Shown here piece by piece: positions 63,819 through 64,000 of a DNA stretch of 64,000 nt. The DNA comes from an uncultured Erythrobacter sp. (GTDB taxonomy: Bacteria > Pseudomonadota > Alphaproteobacteria > Sphingomonadales > Sphingomonadaceae), in assembly GCF_958304185.1 (NCBI RefSeq), contig NZ_OY284433.1:1054001-1118000 (forward strand), read 5' to 3'. Made by a program: the position numbers and the translations under genes. Positions within the stretch are counted from its first letter, which is position 1. The number at the start of each line of letters is the position of its first letter. Below the pieces are notes generated by a model. The model was not told the DNA's origin. It ran no database searches and was given only the letters and a program-made list of their open reading frames with translations.

Positions 63819-64000
63819 GCAGGTGGCGCTGTCCGGTCGAGGAAGTCGGCGATTCTCGCCATGATTGGATCGCGCACCGCGTCTTCTTCGCGCAGCACTT
63901 CGTGGTGAGCTTCGGCGCCCAAGGCCATTATCTCGCCCTTGGGCAGCCGCTTGGCAGCCTTGAGGTTGGCGGCGTGGCTGACCAGCTTGTCGGACGCGGT
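63815..64000 (-). CDS. Alpha/beta hydrolase, C-terminal part
   Basis: Only the last 61 codons are in the window: ASDKLVSHAANLKAAKRLPKGEIMALGAEAHHEVLREEDAVRDPIMARIADFLDRTAPPA. The aspartate in ASDKLVS and the histidine in AHHEVLREED match the acid and base of a serine hydrolase of the lysophospholipase (Hydrolase_4) type. It ends in a 4-bp overlap with the FAD oxidoreductase. Confidence 0.8.
   Translation of the reverse strand, partial: TASDKLVSHAANLKAAKRLPKGEIMALGAEAHHEVLREEDAVRDPIMARIADFLDRTAPPA

Overview
The window is high-GC chromosomal DNA from an alphaproteobacterium, most likely of the order Sphingomonadales (Erythrobacteraceae-like). The basis is the gene neighbourhoods (argS-SPOR-nagZ-scpA-scpB-tatA-tatB-tatC, ispH-thrB-rnhA, a complete dcw cluster starting with mraZ), type II ArgC, a CcmA/CcmB pair, and intergenic palindromes typical of that group. 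The assignment comes from gene content and protein character, not from a database comparison. No tRNA, rRNA, CRISPR array, classical insertion sequence or prophage was seen.

Region 1 (1-16304, minus strand) is the division and cell wall cluster: mraZ, rsmH, ftsL, ftsI, murE, murF, mraY, murD, ftsW, murG, murC, murB, ddl, ftsQ (ftsQ runs off the left edge). Nine of its thirteen junctions are 4-bp ATGA overlaps. The only sizeable interruption is a palindromic repeat between murB and ddl. Upstream of mraZ are a promoter with a perfect TATAAT and three GGG boxes spaced exactly 10 bp apart, which look like an MraZ operator.

Region 2 (16434-20202) holds a lipoprotein, a one-span membrane protein, cysK, a DUF1905 protein, an adrenodoxin-type ferredoxin and an AlkA-like glycosylase.

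Region 3 (20203-22657) is the most irregular stretch: nested hairpins, a 103-bp direct repeat (copies at 20538 and 22062) enclosing a PilZ gene split by an in-frame TAA and a lower-GC gene of unknown function, then a further palindromic doublet and clustered operator-like sites before an SDR gene.

Region 4 (22658-31956) carries the SDR, a secreted DUF3298-like protein, a pterin carbinolamine dehydratase, ccmA-ccmB plus a coupled membrane protein, a small GIY-YIG nuclease gene enclosed by a perfect 33-bp inverted repeat, methionine aminopeptidase, a lipoprotein, an M17 aminopeptidase, an SH3 protein and argC.

Region 5 (31957-41728) contains glnB-glnA behind a near-perfect sigma-54 promoter, a PadR operon, a Ca2+/cation antiporter, a 1056-residue trypsin-like autotransporter, an XRE regulator/membrane protein pair with a triple tandem palindromic operator, and a phage-type lysozyme.

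Region 6 (41722-64000) carries tamB-tamA-bpt, ilvA, a secreted amidohydrolase, tatC-tatB-tatA, scpB-scpA, nagZ, a SPOR protein, argS, a lipoprotein, ispH, thrB, rnhA, a YegP-like protein, an FAD oxidoreductase and the 3' end of an alpha/beta hydrolase.

The features most worth follow-up are the GIY-YIG/inverted-repeat cassette, the PilZ island between direct repeats, the XRE operator array, and a diverged intergenic repeat family found at five places.
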